Source of the DNA: Prorocentrum cordatum
Lineage: Eukaryota; Sar; Dinophyceae; Prorocentrales; Prorocentraceae
Direction: 5' to 3'
Length of the DNA: 42,500 nt
NCBI GenBank assembly: GCA_963575745.1
Contig: CAUYUJ010017967.1
Span: 159,615 to 202,114, forward strand
Part shown: positions 9,949 to 19,744 of the stretch, piece after piece
Layout: every line of letters begins with the position of its first letter
How positions within the stretch are numbered: position 1 is the first letter of the stretch
The notes under the pieces: generated by a model
The model's input: the letters and a program-made list of their open reading frames with translations, nothing else
What the model was told of the DNA's origin: nothing
Databases searched by the model: none
Program-made: the position numbers and the translations under genes

Positions 9949-9970
9949 CTTGAGCCAAAATGGCTACGGA
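9949..9970 (-). other. Exact dinoflagellate spliced leader (DinoSL)
   Basis: All 22 positions of the published DinoSL consensus match on the minus strand, with T at the variable first base. The 3' part reads CCATTTTGGCTCAAG. In dinoflagellates this leader is added to mRNAs by trans-splicing. A genomic copy fused to a coding transcript is the mark of a retroposed mRNA. No splice donor or SL RNA body follows, so this is not an SL RNA gene. Confidence 0.96.
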
Positions 9971-10060
9971 CAGGAGGAGGAGGGGGGGGGAGGGAGTGAG
10001 AGGAGGAGGGGGAGCAGGTTGAGGAGGAGAGGGAGGAGAAGGAGGAAGAGAAGACGGGGC
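9971..10060. repeat. GGA/GGG purine tract at the LINE 5' border
   Basis: The plus strand is purine-rich GGA/GGGG DNA, starting one base beyond the spliced leader. On the LINE sense strand it is a pyrimidine tract. Confidence 0.9.
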
Positions 10061-12660
10061 TGCGGAGACAGCGAACGAGAGTACCCACCCCGAAACCCCA
10101 CTCGGCAAAGGTACCCTCGCAATGCATGTCCCCGCCGCCCGTCCGGGTCACCAGAAGAGGCTCCGTCCTCCATCCAGACGAGCTCTCCACTCGGCAGCCT
10201 CGTCGGGCCTAAAGATTTTCAGCGATCGTGTATCGCCACAGAATCGCTGTCCGCTTGGCACGCCCCCGCCTTGCCAGGACGTTGTTCTTGATGTTCGTCA
10301 CCAGTGTGGCAGAGATCCTGTGTCGTGTACCGCCCAGGCACTGAGAAGAACGCCATGCAATGCTCAGGTCACTTGGCCAACACGTGTGACTTGTAGGCCG
10401 TCGCACCCTCTCGATCTGTATACGACAGCGCAGGCCTGGCCGGTGGCAACACCTGCATAGCTCTACCTCTCACCTCATTCACTTTGCGCTACCCTCAGGG
10501 CGCACGCGTCTCTGGGGGGGCATCCCGACTCATAGTGCGGGCGCTGTCCCCAGGGGTTGGGCATATGCGGATAGGCTCACTGGCACGATCATCCTGTTCT
10601 CAAGTTATCCGCCATGTTTGCTTTACCCTCTGGGCCATGTGACCGTTATCGACAGTCTCGGTAGGAAGCTAACTTTGCGAAGTTGCCTGCTTGGGCAGCT
10701 CCCTGACCTGCGTCGGTGACAACACCCACATAGGTCAACACGCCGATCTTCAACGCTTACTGCGCGGAAGAGATACGTCGATTGTCCCCCCATTGTCAAG
10801 GCTAGCTTGCTTGTTCTCTACGCATCCATTGTCCTTTCGCTTTTTTTCCATCCATCTAATGTTTCTCTGCCCCCTCCATGTGACCATCCCTCATTTGCCT
10901 CTCTCTTCCCTTCACTCCTGCCTTGTGCGGCATACCGTGCGTGCCGAACAGGCCATCGCTCGACGTCGTGACGCATCTGGGCGGGCGTGCATTGCTTGCG
11001 GAAAGAGTTTCTGTGATCGTGCTGCGGAACTCCAACGCCCTGCCAGAGTTGCATGATGTACGGGCCCAGACTGGCCAGCTGGCTACCCGACTTCGGCTTA
11101 CGATTCCGCCCTCGCAGGCGGCGGACCTCATGCAGGACGTATGCGTCACCTCTCCCAGGCTCGAAAAGAGACTCGAAAATGAGAGATGCTGAACAGGCAC
11201 GGGTTGAGGACTTCCGTGCCCGTTTGGACCGCACGCAAGTCGCACGGCGCAAATCGCACCGGGCAAGAAGGGGCCGACTTCTGCACGCGCAAACAATTCC
11301 ATGACTTAGAGCAGGTGCCTTATCAGGGCGATGCGGACCCATGACCTCGCACTCTGCCATCATCTACGCTCCCAATCGTCAAGAGTAGCCCCTAAGCCGG
11401 CGGGGGCCATGTGCATCCTCATGATTTGATCGGCGGGTGAGGGTCGTGTCTGTCGCAGTCAGGTTACTCTTCTCATTCCTCTTCTCATTGCAGGTGCATG
11501 GGCACGGATGTCTCCCATCGGGGGGGCAGTTTTCCTCCTTCCCCCCTTCTTCCTCCCTCGTCCGGTCACGCAGCCTCCGGGGGTCGTGGGAGCCTCCTCC
11601 CCGCGTCTCCCTGGAGTCGGGTCTGGTCCCTCCGTCTTTTCTCGTCTTCTTCCCCTGTCAGGTACGAAACCTCTAGCAGGGGGGTCACAGCCCTGCAGAA
11701 TCCTCTAGCAGGGGGGCACAGCCCTGCAAACTGGCACCTCTTCACAAGAGCATGAGCACGGTACGCTCGTGGTGGCCAGAGTTCGACCCGCGTGAAGGCT
11801 CGCATCCTTCGGGGTGTATGCCTGTTGATCGCAAGGTCTGCTCATCCTTCCTCTCTCTCTCCCTCCTCTTTTATATGTTTTTCCGTGCCGTTCCGCGTCG
11901 GGAGGGTGGCGGTGCTTTCGGTGCTGGCGCTTCCGCTCAGGGCAGCTGAGCCCTAAGGACCCCAATGGTCGAGCTCACTGCGTTTACGTTGTTCCCGCTC
12001 ATCGGCCCGCGTTTGTGGCATATGTCATTTCTCTATTGGAATGCGCCCCTCGGGTCGAATGGGAAGAGTTCCGCCTCCCCACAGGTGTACGTCGACATGT
12101 TCCTTCTCTCATGCATTATCACAGTCTTGTCATTTGTCTCGGTCGTTGCCGTCAGGTGCACATCCTGTGCTTCTCCTACATAGGTTGGCACCAACAATCC
12201 TCCTTCGCACAGGTGTACATCGTGACGCTTCTCTACGACCGCCTTTCTATGACTGCTCTCTCTGTGATGTTGCTTTTTTCTTTCGTCCCTGCCAGGTCCT
12301 TTGGGCGCCCTCTGGGCAGTTGAGCCTTCAGGGCACCTGTCGTCGAGTTCCCATCTTCTGCCTACTTCTGCCGCGCGTGTCCGCGTGTCGCAAGGGGGTG
12401 GTGTACGATGGTGCAGGCCTGGCCGGTGGCAACCCCAAGAGGGTGGGCATATGCGATTGGGCTCTCTGGTACGATCATCCCTCTCTCACGATCCTGCTGT
12501 GCGGATGGCGACGGGACGGGTTGGCCTCCACGCAATCACCTCCCATGCAGACACACCAACAAGGATGCAGAAACTCGCTAGATCGCAGCAGGCGGCGGCG
12601 ACGGCTGCAGGACCACCTGCTTCCGCACTGCACCATCACGTGCACAACGGCCAATGCTGA
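10061..12660. other. Gene-poor region with decayed duplications and pyrimidine tracts
   Basis: I see no credible gene. A segment at 10428-10600 recurs at 12411-12485 in shortened form (shared CAGGCCTGGCCGGTGGCAAC and GGGCATATGCG). A second related pair lies at about 11930 and 12310 (GGGCAGCTGAGCC / GGGCAGTTGAGCC). Several CT-rich runs end in CAGGT or CAGGTG (11494, 11658, 12082, 12150, 12206, 12290). They resemble splice acceptors, but no exons can be joined with confidence. Confidence 0.5.
11670..11729. repeat. Two-copy direct repeat with internal palindrome
   Basis: CCTCTAGCAGGGGGG-(T)CACAGCCCTGCA occurs twice in direct tandem. Each unit can fold through GCAGGG/CCCTGC. Confidence 0.8.
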
Positions 12661-13160
12661 AGATGAGGAAGAAGAGGAGGAGACGGAGGAGGAGGAAAAG
12701 GAGGAGGAGGGAAGGACGAGGCAGACCACACTTTGGGACCTTTACAGAAACGTCCCTCCCCTCAGAGTAGCCGCGTCGACTGCCACTGGAGCCTGCTAGC
12801 TCCAGAATTGCTGGGCTAAGAAAGTAACCAGATGAGAAGAAGGAAGGACGAGAGGAGGCGAGGAAGAGAGATTGGGATGATATAGTTGCATCCGAAGCCC
12901 AGGAAACATCGCTTCTAGCAATAGCCGCCGTGCTCCAGGATCGTATTCGAGCGTTCGCTCGCCTCCGTTCTTAGTTGTTCCCTTCCACGCCCCGCTTCCG
13001 AAGGGGAGGAAGAGTGGGTCAGGACGAACGGGTGGGAGGGAGCGAGGAAGGAGGAGTGGGGAAGAGGGAGGGGGAGGAGATGGGAGAGACGGGAAAACAG
13101 AGGGGGAGGAGGAGGGAGAGAGGGAGGAGCAAGGAGGGAGGGGGAGAAGGGAGAGAGGGG
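12661..13160. repeat. Purine-rich tracts (GGA/GAA)
   Basis: A GGA/GAA run lies at 12661-12722, and a longer GGAG/GGGA-rich stretch at about 13010-13160. The 280 bp between them hold nothing I can identify. Confidence 0.8.
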
Positions 13161-13840
13161 AATGGCAAGCTAGGTGCGCTAGCGTCACATCTGACGTCCT
13201 ACCCCTCCCTCCTATCCCTTAGCATGGCGCTGATCTCCTATCTGTTCACACAGTCGGATGTCGAGCAGGGCAATGATCCGGAGTGGGTACGCGATGGATG
13301 GATCAGCATGGCGCAGAAGAGCACGGCAGAGCATAGCATGTCATAGCTGGCGTGGCATTGCGTAGTGAAGCATTGCATTACAAAGCATAGCAACACAAAA
13401 AATGGTCTCGCACAACGGTGCACAACACAGCATCGCATTGCATGCCGTGACATGGCACCAAATGACTCGGAGGGTCAGAGGCCCGTCTACGAGAGGACAG
13501 GGCCTGTCCGGAATGCTGGCCCCGTGTCTTCCGAAACCGCGCCTGCCCGACGTGGGCGCTTTCGACTGCCAAGTGCCGCCTGGACGCGTGGGAACGAGGC
13601 CAGCGCTGCAGCTGGAGCACGATTTTGAATTACCGAAACGCGGAAATGAGAGAGGCGCTGCAGCGAGAGCACCGTTTTGGAAGAACCAGAAACGACTGGA
13701 TAGAGAAAATACGCCGGACAGAAGCAACCGGTGAAATCCTCTGTAAAAAACAATACGCGGAGAGGACGGGAGACTCTCCAGACAGAGTCAGGGGAGAGAT
13801 GAGAGCAGTATTCGTATTGCGTTATTGTGGAATGAAGAAG
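13160..13840 (-). repeat. Dispersed repeat R1, copy a
   Basis: This segment is the reverse complement of 16230-16810 with moderate divergence, and it is related to 33370-34100. Shared landmarks include GCAAGCTAGGTGCGCTAGCG, TCGAGCAGGGCAATGATCC, GGCATTGCGTAGTGAAGCA and GGTGCACAACACAGCATC. The outer part (13610-13830) contains GCTGCAG-rich words and an AGTATTCRTATTG end. No protein is evident. Copies a and b lie in opposite orientation, about 2.4 kb apart. Confidence 0.85.
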
Positions 13841-13884
13841 ATGGTTGGGGGGGTCCCAGAGGGTCAGAATGACGGGGAGCAGCT

Positions 13885-14255
13885 CATGGGAGAGAGAGAG
13901 AGAGAGAGGGAGTCCCGACCTGCGATCTTTCTCTGAGCAAAACCGAATCTCTCTGCTGTATCTAGAACTCCTAGATAGAACCGCAAAGCCTGTGTACGGT
14001 GAGCGCGGTCTGGGTACACGGCTCGCTCCAAAACAGCTGAAGCGAATGAGATCAGTCATCAAACTGGACAGCACGGAAACATTAAGATGGGCAACCCATG
14101 CATTATTCAGGGTGGGTGGGGAGAGATAGAGAGAGAGAGAGAAGTCAAGTCAAGTACGCCTTGCACCAGACGGTGCGTGAGAGAGAGAGAAATAAGAAAA
14201 CGAAAAAAGAGAGAGAGAGAGAGAGACAGAGAAAGAGAGAGAGAGAGAGAACGAA
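13885..14255. repeat. GA dinucleotide microsatellites
   Basis: Three GA-rich runs (about 13889-13912, 14120-14145 and 14180-14255) lie within otherwise unremarkable DNA. Frames here read Arg-Glu or Ser-Leu runs and are not genes. Confidence 0.9.
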
Positions 14256-14517
14256 GAAACAAAAAACGCGGAACATACCTGTGCAGGGCGCCATTCCATA
14301 TGTGCTGTTGCGGCGCTGTCGATCGCTCGGCGCGGGAGGGCCACAGCAAGCCGGGCTGCGAGGCGGCAGAGTTACCACCGCAGAGGAGGCGGGCGAAGAC
14401 GCGGGGACGGCCGAGGGGAGGAGACGGCAGGCAGGCGGAGCGCGCAGAACAGCACGCGAGACGGCCGCAGAGAGGGCGCCGTTCCACAGGCGGGCAGAGG
14501 GAAGGAGGAGCCCAGCA

Positions 14518-14646
14518 GGGGATGGACTACAGAACTGACGTACCCCAAACTTGACTTCCTCGTCGAATCTACCAAAAAGACGTAGCATGCGTCATGGATT
14601 CGACGAGAGACAGTTTCGGGGTAAATCAATTCTGTAGTTGATCCCC
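14518..14646. repeat. 129-bp foldback (inverted-repeat) element
   Basis: The left arm (14518-14570) and right arm (14597-14646) are imperfect reverse complements: GGGGATGGACTACAGAA against TTCTGTAGTTGATCCCC, CCCCAAACT against AGTTTCGGGG, CGTCGAATC against GATTCGACG. The loop is about 25 nt. No coding capacity. It could be a small non-autonomous transposon or a structured RNA locus. Confidence 0.85.
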
Positions 14647-14689
14647 TACTCGACGGAAGGGGAGGAGGAAGAGAAGGGGGGCTCGCACG

Positions 14690-15095
14690 CGCCCCCGCCT
14701 ATCATTTCGGCAACCCCTCGTACGCTTCGTGGCCCCCATAGGGATTGTCACCGAGAGCCCCGAGTGGCAGGGTTCGCGTGCGCCCCCGCCAATTATGCCG
14801 GCACGCCCTCACACGTGTCGTGGCCCCATGGGGAGCTCCACCGAAGGCGACGGTCTTGGGGACAGGGTTTGTACGCGTCCCCGCACCTCATTCCGGCACA
14901 CCCTCATACGTGGCGTGGCCCCGTGGGGGGCTCCACCGAAGGCACCGGTGGCGGTGATCGCACGCGCTCGCGCCTCTCACTTCGGCACACCACTCACACG
15001 CTTCGTGGCTCCATCGGAAATTCCACCGAAGGCCCCAATGGCGATGTTCGAATGCGTCTCCGCTTGCCGGCACACCCCTCACACTTTTCGTAGCA
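14690..15095 (-). repeat. 88-91-bp satellite family, array 3 (about 5 units)
   Basis: Units recur at spacings of 91, 95, 90 and 85 bp, measured at CGTGGC (14728, 14819, 14914, 15004, 15089). On the minus strand they carry the same core as the arrays at 19.8 and 41 kb: CCTTCGGTGGAGC, GGGGCCACGA and GTGTGCCG-like words. It is the most diverged of the three arrays and lies in the opposite orientation. Confidence 0.85.
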
Positions 15096-16130
15096 AATTG
15101 CCGCGCAGGCCTTCTGGGGCCCGCAGTCCAGAGGATTGACGCGACGCTGCCGGCAAGCGGGTTGCTCAGCAATGCATCGACCAGAGACTATAGCCGCCGC
15201 GCTGGGTATCCGCCGTCGGCGCGTGCGTGACAAGCGCCCTCGCAACGCGTTCTGGGGCTTTGGAGGCGACCGCACAATAGCTTCTCGCAAGCCGAGGATT
15301 GCCCTCGAGTGTCGAAAAGATTGCTGCTATGGCGGGATGACCGTCGCGCTTGGAAGGGGACTCCTCGCTTTCCCCCCAGCCCCCTAGTCATTTCACACAC
15401 CAGCGATGTCATGGACTCTCGCGCGTGGACGGAATTCCCCCAGGTTGACTGCTGCGCGTCTGCGGGAACTCTCCAGCCGCTTTCGCGCAGACCCTGTGCT
15501 CACAACGATGCTCGCGGCAATTCCGTCGGAAAGAATACTCGCGGAAATTGATCTGCTTGCTGGAAGATTAGGACACATCCCGCGTGCCGCCAGAATCCCA
15601 AGAGGAATGGCTAGCGCATGTCGGTGAACTCCTCATTGGTTTTCAGGCGACAGAGCCTTTGGGTTGCAACCTGGATGGCTCGCTATGGGTCCAGACACAA
15701 AAACATACATGTGGCTTCCGGCCCAAGTGCCTACCCCTTCCCCACTGTGCTCGCTTGAGTTGCTGCCCATCTTGCCTTAGCTCGTTCCAGTGACTGCGCG
15801 ATCCCCGTGCCTCAGCAATGCGAGGTCTAAACAAGCAGTCATGCAGATCGAGCTTTCTCGCCCTACAAGGCGCGTCTGATCCGTCCGCCTTCACCTATCC
15901 AGTCTGCCCTGCGTCCCGTCATTTCTGTGGCGCGCTGCATAAGAGAAGAGGGCCGAGTCCGACGCTATGCGTAATCTGCTCACCCCCTTCCTCGTTTCAC
16001 CTGCATGACTCCCTCCCTTTCTTGTCTTACTCTTTAGTTTGCTCGCCCCCCTCCTTTGCACTACTCACAACTGCAGATGGTTGGGTCATTTGCAAAGCTA
16101 TGTTGGACGCTTCTGGGCCCGCTGAGGGCC
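15096..16130. other. Mixed sequence without a confirmed gene
   Basis: GC-rich in the first half and pyrimidine-rich after 15950. Besides the small frame listed at 15406 I see no supportable gene. Confidence 0.4.
15406..15627 (+). CDS. Possible short hypothetical frame
   Basis: A 73-codon frame from a true ATG. The middle part (LTAARLRELSSRFRADPVL and LAEIDLLAGRLGHI) has helix-like spacing of Leu/Ala and charged residues and would suit a real protein. No family is recognised, no spliced-leader relic lies upstream, and the frame is short enough to be chance. Confidence 0.18.
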   Translation: MSWTLARGRNSPRLTAARLRELSSRFRADPVLTTMLAAIPSERILAEIDLLAGRLGHIPRAARIPRGMASACR

Positions 16131-16134
16131 CGCC

Positions 16135-16225
16135 TCCCTCCCTCCTCCTCCTCCGCCTCCCCCTCCTCCTCCTCCTCCTCCTCCACCTCCTCCTCCATCT
16201 ACTCCTCCTTCTCCTCGCTCCCTCT
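16135..16225. repeat. TCC pyrimidine tract
   Basis: A nearly pure TCC/CTC run directly before copy b of repeat R1. Confidence 0.92.
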
Positions 16226-16229
16226 TTGA

Positions 16230-16810
16230 CACTTACACAATATGAATACTACTCTCCTGTTTCCCCTGACTCTGTCTGGAGTCTCCCGTCCTCTTTGCGT
16301 AATGTCTTGCACACAAAGGATGTCATGAATTGGCTTCTCCTATGTCCTATGTATTTGTTCTATCCGGCCGTTTCCGGTTCCTCCAACTGGTGCTCCGGCT
16401 GCAGCGCCGCCCTCATTTCTGAGCTTCGATCATTCAAAATCGTGCTCCCGCTGCAGCGCTGGCCTCGTTCCCGCGCCTCCGGCTGTTCCGAATCGTGTTC
16501 CCGCAGCAGCACTGGCGTATTCGGTTCTTCCAAGTAGCGCTGTCGCTGTAGCGATGTGATGCTGTGTTGTGCACCGCTGTGCGATGCCATGCGTTGCGTT
16601 GCTATGCTTTGTGATGCAATGCTTCACTACGCAATGCCACGATCTCCTACGCCATGCGTTTCCATCCATCGCGTACGCTCTTGGGATCATTGCCCTGCTC
16701 GACGCTCGACATCCCACTGCGCGAAGAGATAGGAGCCCTACGCCATGGCATGATGGGAGGGAGGGGTAGGACGTCAGATGTGACGCTAGCGCACCTAGCT
16801 TGCCTCCCTC
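16230..16810 (+). repeat. Dispersed repeat R1, copy b
   Basis: This copy shares order and words with 33370-34100 in the same orientation (TATGAATACTACTCTCCTG / TATGAACACTACTCTCCTCC at the start, GCGCACCTAGCTTGCCTC at the end) and with 13160-13840 inverted. It is followed by a pyrimidine tract (about 16805-16925) and then a Tyr/Gly-rich cassette, as is the copy at 34 kb. Confidence 0.85.
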
Positions 16811-16925
16811 CTCTCCCCTCACCTCCCCTCCCCTCCCCTCCCGTCCTTCCTCCTGTCCCTTCCCTTGATTTCCCTTCCCCTCCCTTGACCTCCCTCTCTC
16901 CCTCCCTTCCCTCTCTCTCCCCCAG
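16811..16925. repeat. CCTCC-type pyrimidine tract ending in CCCCCAG
   Basis: C/T only for over 100 bp, ending TCTCTCTCCCCCAG. The end looks like a plus-strand splice acceptor, but the next sequence makes better protein on the minus strand. Confidence 0.85.
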
Positions 16926-16934
16926 TCCCCGCCG

Positions 16935-17035
16935 GCGAGCCGTAGCTCGGCCTCTGCTTCGCGCCGTAGCCGCCCTTGGCGGCCGTGCTGACCGCCGCGC
17001 CGTACGCGCCCCCGTACGCTGTGGCGCGGCGGGCG
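16935..17035 (-). other. Tyr/Gly/Ala/Lys-rich coding-like cassette 1
   Basis: One minus-strand frame reads AYGGAYGAA, then KGGYGAK, then PSYGSP, with G/C-rich third positions. It resembles the longer YGGK repeat at 24.0-24.3 kb and similar patches at 21.84, 24.5 and 34.4 kb. It may be an exon fragment or a decayed copy. No ends can be set. Confidence 0.4.
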
Positions 17036-17093
17036 AGACGCTTCGGGGGAGCCCTCCGCTGCCCCGACCTCCGGCCCAGCCCCCCCCCCTATC

Positions 17094-17297
17094 TCGGCGG
17101 CGAGCGAGGGGGGGGAAGCGAGAGGGAGAAGGCCCTCTCAGAACGTGGCGGGGCTTCTCAGAAGCCCACTGGCCTCCTGAGAAGTTTTCTGTCTGCGTCT
17201 TCGGGGAAGGCTTGGAAGACTGCACCAGAAGGCCGGGGGATTTCCGAGCCTTCTGAGAAGGCCCGCCCCTTCTCACATACCCCCCCGCTCGCCGCCG
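17094..17297. mobile_element. MITE-like inverted-repeat element, copy 1
   Basis: About 205 bp with terminal inverted repeats: left CGGCGGCGAGCGAGGGGGGG, right ACCCCCCCGCTCGCCGCCG. Inner inverted words also pair (GAGAAGG and CTTCTCA types). The interior carries several copies of an 11-bp palindrome, CTTCTSAGAAG (17153, about 17190 partial, 17250). A related copy lies at 40757-40934. No coding capacity, so a non-autonomous DNA element is the simplest reading. Confidence 0.72.
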
Positions 17298-17317
17298 ATC
17301 CTCGCCACCGGAGGATG

Positions 17318-17730
17318 AGGAGGATGAGGAGGAGTAGGAGGAGGAGGAGGAGGAGGAGGAGGAAGAGGAGGAGCAGGAAGGGGAGGGGGGGGGGAGGGGA
17401 GGAGGAGGAGGAGGAGGAGGCGGAGGGGAGGAGGAGGGGGAGGAGGAGGAGGAGGAGGAGAGGGAGGAGGAGGAGGGGGAGGAGGAGGAGGAGGAGGAGG
17501 AGGAGGAGGAGGAGGAGGAGGGGGGGGAGGAGGAGGAGGGGAGGAGGAGGAGGAGGAGGAGGAGGAGGGGGAGGAGGAGGAGGAGGAGGAGGAGGAGGAG
17601 GAGGAGGAGGAGGAGGAGGAGGAGGAGGAGGAGGAGGAGGGGGGGAGGAGGGGGAGGAGGAGGAGGAGGGGGAGGAGGAGGAGGAGGAGGAGGAGGAGGA
17701 GGAGGAGGAGGAGGAGGAGGAGGAGGAGGG
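17318..17730. repeat. Long GGA tract (about 400 bp)
   Basis: GGA with GGG and GAA variants, nearly uninterrupted on the plus strand. Glu/Gly/Arg and Pro/Ser/Leu runs in the frames are artefacts. It ends beside the small hairpin CCCTCGAAAGTCGAGGG (17746-17762). Confidence 0.96.
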
Positions 17731-19065
17731 GGTTTCGTCCCCGACCCTCGAAAGTCGAGGGGATGGTTTTCGAGCGTGTGTGGCCCCCCTGTCGGGCACC
17801 TCCGCGCTGCCCTTCCCTCCGCCCTGGCTCCCTCTCCCCTCCCCTCCCCTTCCCTCCGCCATGCCTCCCCATCCCTCGTCCCCTGTTCGTCCCCCGATGG
17901 TCCTCAGAGCGTGTGCTGGTGCCAACGCGAGCTCATCCACCGAAGTCCTCCAACACAGCACGGGTTGCGTAATGATGGCCGACAGAGCCCTCGTGCGATC
18001 CGTGGGTCTGAACCCACACACAGACACGCACGCAGCTGGGGCGGAAGCCACTTCGAGTGCTCCAGGCTTGCGCAGCCAAGCGAAGTGGGCCCACGCCAGG
18101 CTACGCGGGGCTCCCAGGGGTCGGCCTGGACACCCGGCAAGTGCGAGGGGGGAAGGCGGCGGCCCCTCACGGGGCAGTGGCGGAGGGCAGCGGGCAGTGG
18201 GCCGGGAGCGGCGGGCGGCGGCGCCGAACGGGCGCCGAACAGGCCGAGCCCCTCGCTGGGCAGCAGAGCGGCAGCAGTGGCGGCAGCAGAGGCGGGGGGC
18301 AGCGGGCGGCGGCGCCAAACGCGACACCACGGCGTCAGGGGACGGCAGCAGTCACCGGACGTCGACAGGCGGGGCCTGCAGCGGCGGCGCGACGAAGCCG
18401 CGAAAGGAAGCCCGGAGTGAGCCGCGAGGCGGCTGCGAGGCTGGCCCGCGCACAGAGTCGCGGGGGTCGAGAGTTAGGTCGGGTATGTCCCCCTACAGGC
18501 AGATCTTGGAGGAAAAATAAGACATGGTCACAGAAATACTCAGACATCGTCAAAAACAGGAGGGAAATCGCCCCCTGGCTATTTTTTTGACTATGTGGGA
18601 ATGTTCCTCCTGCAGAGGGACGTGCCCGACTTACGTCTAGAGCACGCCAGCAGCCTCGCGGGGAGGCCGTCGCTGCCGACCTGCGGGCGGCGTGGAGCGC
18701 TGTGGAGCGGTGGCGCTCAGCCCGAGCACGAGCATCGGCGCAGGGTGCCGCCGGCGGAGGGCCTCGGGAGAGAGGGGCGGCGGCTCGCAGAGCCCTGGGC
18801 GGCAGAGCGCGGCGGCAGACCCGACAACGGGCCTCGGGGCGATCGAAAGGGGTACGGAAAGAATGGGTACAGCCAGACTTGAGTGGAGAGGACACGCGAG
18901 AGGACACAAGACCCTTCCGAGAGGCACACTGCCATAGGAATGTAGGAGGCATGGGTCGAGAGACACAGGACACAAGGGTACCCTTGATTTGGCAGGGTCG
19001 ACCTACTAATCAGGGCCGACTGCACAGAAAGAATGGGTTACGATGCCCAACAGCAGTGCCTGTTC
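17731..19065. other. GC-rich region without a confirmed gene
   Basis: Open frames overlap on both strands because stops are rare in this GC-rich DNA. A plus-strand stretch at about 18640-18880 (ADLRAAWSAVERWRSARARA in one frame) has a plausible helical composition but no recognisable family. A word at 18843-18866 (GATCGAAAGGGGTACGGAAAGAA) resembles the minus-strand word at 31587-31611. Confidence 0.4.
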
Positions 19066-19069
19066 ATCT

Positions 19070-19225
19070 TGGATAGAGCTCGCTGGTCCGCGCCGCCGCG
19101 GACGTTGCCCACTGCAGACAAAAACAGCCGCCTGCCCAACAGCGGTCGCCGTCTGTTTGGGACAACCTTTGTTGTTGGGCATTGTACCCATGTCTTCCCT
19201 AACCGTTTCGGGCGTCCAAAGCGGG
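19070..19225 (-). repeat. Dispersed repeat R5, copy a
   Basis: The reverse complement shares CTTTGGACGCCCG, GCGACCGCTGTTGGGCAGGC and GTCCGCGGCG with 31205-31345 and 42335-42475. Copies are about 140-155 bp and moderately diverged. Function unknown. Confidence 0.75.
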
Positions 19226-19439
19226 TCAGGGTGGCCAGGAGAAGGGGCCAGAGAGCGGTGCTCTCAGACGCCACACACACACGCACACTGTGTGCCCAGT
19301 GTCACTGGGCGAACAAGCGCCCTGAGGATCGTCTACTCTCCCCCACGGCCTTACCCTCTCCGTTCTCTCCTCCCCCTGCCCTCGTCGCCCAATTCCCTCT
19401 ATGGCTCCCACCTCTCCCTCACCCCATCGCCTTCCCCAC

Positions 19440-19465
19440 TCTCTCTCTCTCTCTCTCTCTCTCTT
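19440..19465. repeat. CT dinucleotide microsatellite
   Basis: About twelve CT units in a pyrimidine-rich neighbourhood (19330-19500). Confidence 0.95.
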
Positions 19466-19659
19466 CCCAGAGCGTTCCAAGCCTTCCCTTCCCACACCCT
19501 GGCCCCTCTCCAGACCTCCTGGCGCTGTGAGTAAGGCACGACGAAGGCCTTTGTTCCGGGGCCCTCACCAGGCCTCGGAACTCCGCGGGAAAGACTCAGA
19601 ATGAAGCACGGGCCCAGGGAAGAGGCGTCGAGACCTCTGAAGGTCCGCGCTGTGACAAT

Positions 19660-19744
19660 ACAATTAGCCTGGCGAAGAACCCAACCCCCATTTTAAACAC
19701 AAAGCTACTACAAGCAGGACCGCTCACTATGCGAGAATACGTGG
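19660..19744 (+). repeat. Leader shared by satellite arrays 1 and 2
   Basis: AATTAGCCTGGCGAAGAACC starts about 85 bp before array 1. A near-identical word (one base different) starts at about 40976, about 55 bp before array 2. After about 25 bp the two leaders diverge. Confidence 0.7.

Larger units (their letters stand above)
2252..9970 (-). mobile_element. LINE (non-LTR retrotransposon) with a spliced leader at its 5' end
   Basis: A minus-strand element runs from an exact DinoSL (9970) through a 5' UTR of about 180 nt, an intact ORF1 (8497-9765) and a broken ORF2 polyprotein (3325-8402). ORF2 carries an apurinic-type endonuclease, reverse transcriptase, RNase H and a Cys-rich C-terminal segment. 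The first ATG after the leader is the ORF1 start, so the 5' end looks complete. The 3' end is uncertain. No poly(A) tail is visible, and I place the boundary provisionally where the GGA tract begins at 2250. GGA tracts border both ends, so a target-site duplication cannot be defined. The element replicates by target-primed reverse transcription. This copy is dead or damaged: I count about six reading-frame changes and one stop codon. Confidence 0.93.

Noticed and set aside
17158-18330. 390-codon Pro/Ser/Leu frame (and Glu/Gly frames on the other strand)
   Set aside because: Composition artefact of the 400-bp GGA tract.
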